DNA from: Patescibacteria group bacterium
GTDB lineage: Bacteria; Patescibacteriota; UBA1384; 2-12-FULL-50-11
Reading direction: 5' to 3'
Assembly: GCA_022843855.1 (NCBI GenBank)
Contig: JALHMV010000007.1
Span: forward strand, 1 to 40,655
DNA length: 40,655 bases
Positions 40,581-40,655 of this stretch are shown one piece after another. The translations under genes were made by a program, and so were the position numbers. How positions within the stretch are numbered: position 1 is the first letter of the stretch; each line of letters begins with the position of its first letter. Below the pieces are notes generated by a model that made no database searches, was not told the DNA's origin, and saw only the letters and a program-made list of their open reading frames with translations.

Positions 40581-40655
40581 CGAAACAATTTCGGTTAACG
40601 TACATTCCCAAACTGAGTCTGTTTTTGACCCATCGTTATCTAGGAAACTGTACCA

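Overview
The window looks like a chromosomal piece of a Patescibacteria / Candidate Phyla Radiation (CPR) bacterium of roughly 50% GC. The evidence is the short proteins, several CPR-typical uncharacterised families (a lipid-kinase/HipA-like kinase, a membrane-anchored Clp ATPase paired with a four-helix membrane protein, small YYLHSK and VEKQYGIDF proteins), split transketolase, a deformylase-formyltransferase fusion, and core proteins lacking usual domains (UvrC without HhH2, Der without KH, PriA without a Walker motif). The lineage within CPR cannot be fixed from the sequence alone. No prophage, insertion sequence, CRISPR array or rRNA was seen.

Layout. 1-79: start of a small minus-strand gene. 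275-10011: nucleotide excision repair (uvrB, uvrA, uvrC) interrupted by an orphan kinase and by an unusual island (6525-8337) that holds a very short tmRNA-like RNA, two identical 20-bp palindromes, a small membrane protein and an unknown protein. 10072-10433: structured non-coding stretch. 10439-12828: a RecB/Cas4-like nuclease, divergent from a membrane flavin-reductase fusion. 12821-14683: sodB-nfo-cupredoxin operon for oxidative stress. 14764-16077: a tiny membrane protein and a cysteine desulfurase. 16118-21558: one long operon, rpiB-rpe-tktN-tktC-fba-gap-MBL hydrolase (non-oxidative pentose phosphate and lower glycolysis). 21626-24614: D-2-hydroxyacid dehydrogenase, tRNA-Gly, an ABC-2 exporter. 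24627-25348: two candidate small RNA units flanking tRNA-Thr and its 52-nt repeats. 25414-27552: rplY, trmD, khpA. 27644-32469: def-fmt, rpsP, small membrane proteins and the Clp-like ATPase. 32502-35850: priA, der, lepB. 35961-38352: a probably acquired, more AT-rich region with a self-regulated Fic gene and gene-poor DNA. 38538-40580: tRNA-Val, an lgt-like gene and the infC-rpmI-rplT operon.

A pattern runs through the window. Genes that open a transcription unit usually have a -10 hexamer 6-10 nt before the chosen ATG and no Shine-Dalgarno sequence, which implies leaderless mRNAs. Genes inside operons usually have clear GGAGG-type sites or overlap the previous stop codon. I used this to correct about a dozen starts.

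The most notable feature is the 137-nt tmRNA-like gene at 6918-7054. It has intact tRNA-like ends, an encoded CCA, a long P2 helix and its own -10, but no tag reading frame with a stop codon and no room for the usual pseudoknots. All statements are from reading the sequence; no database search was possible.
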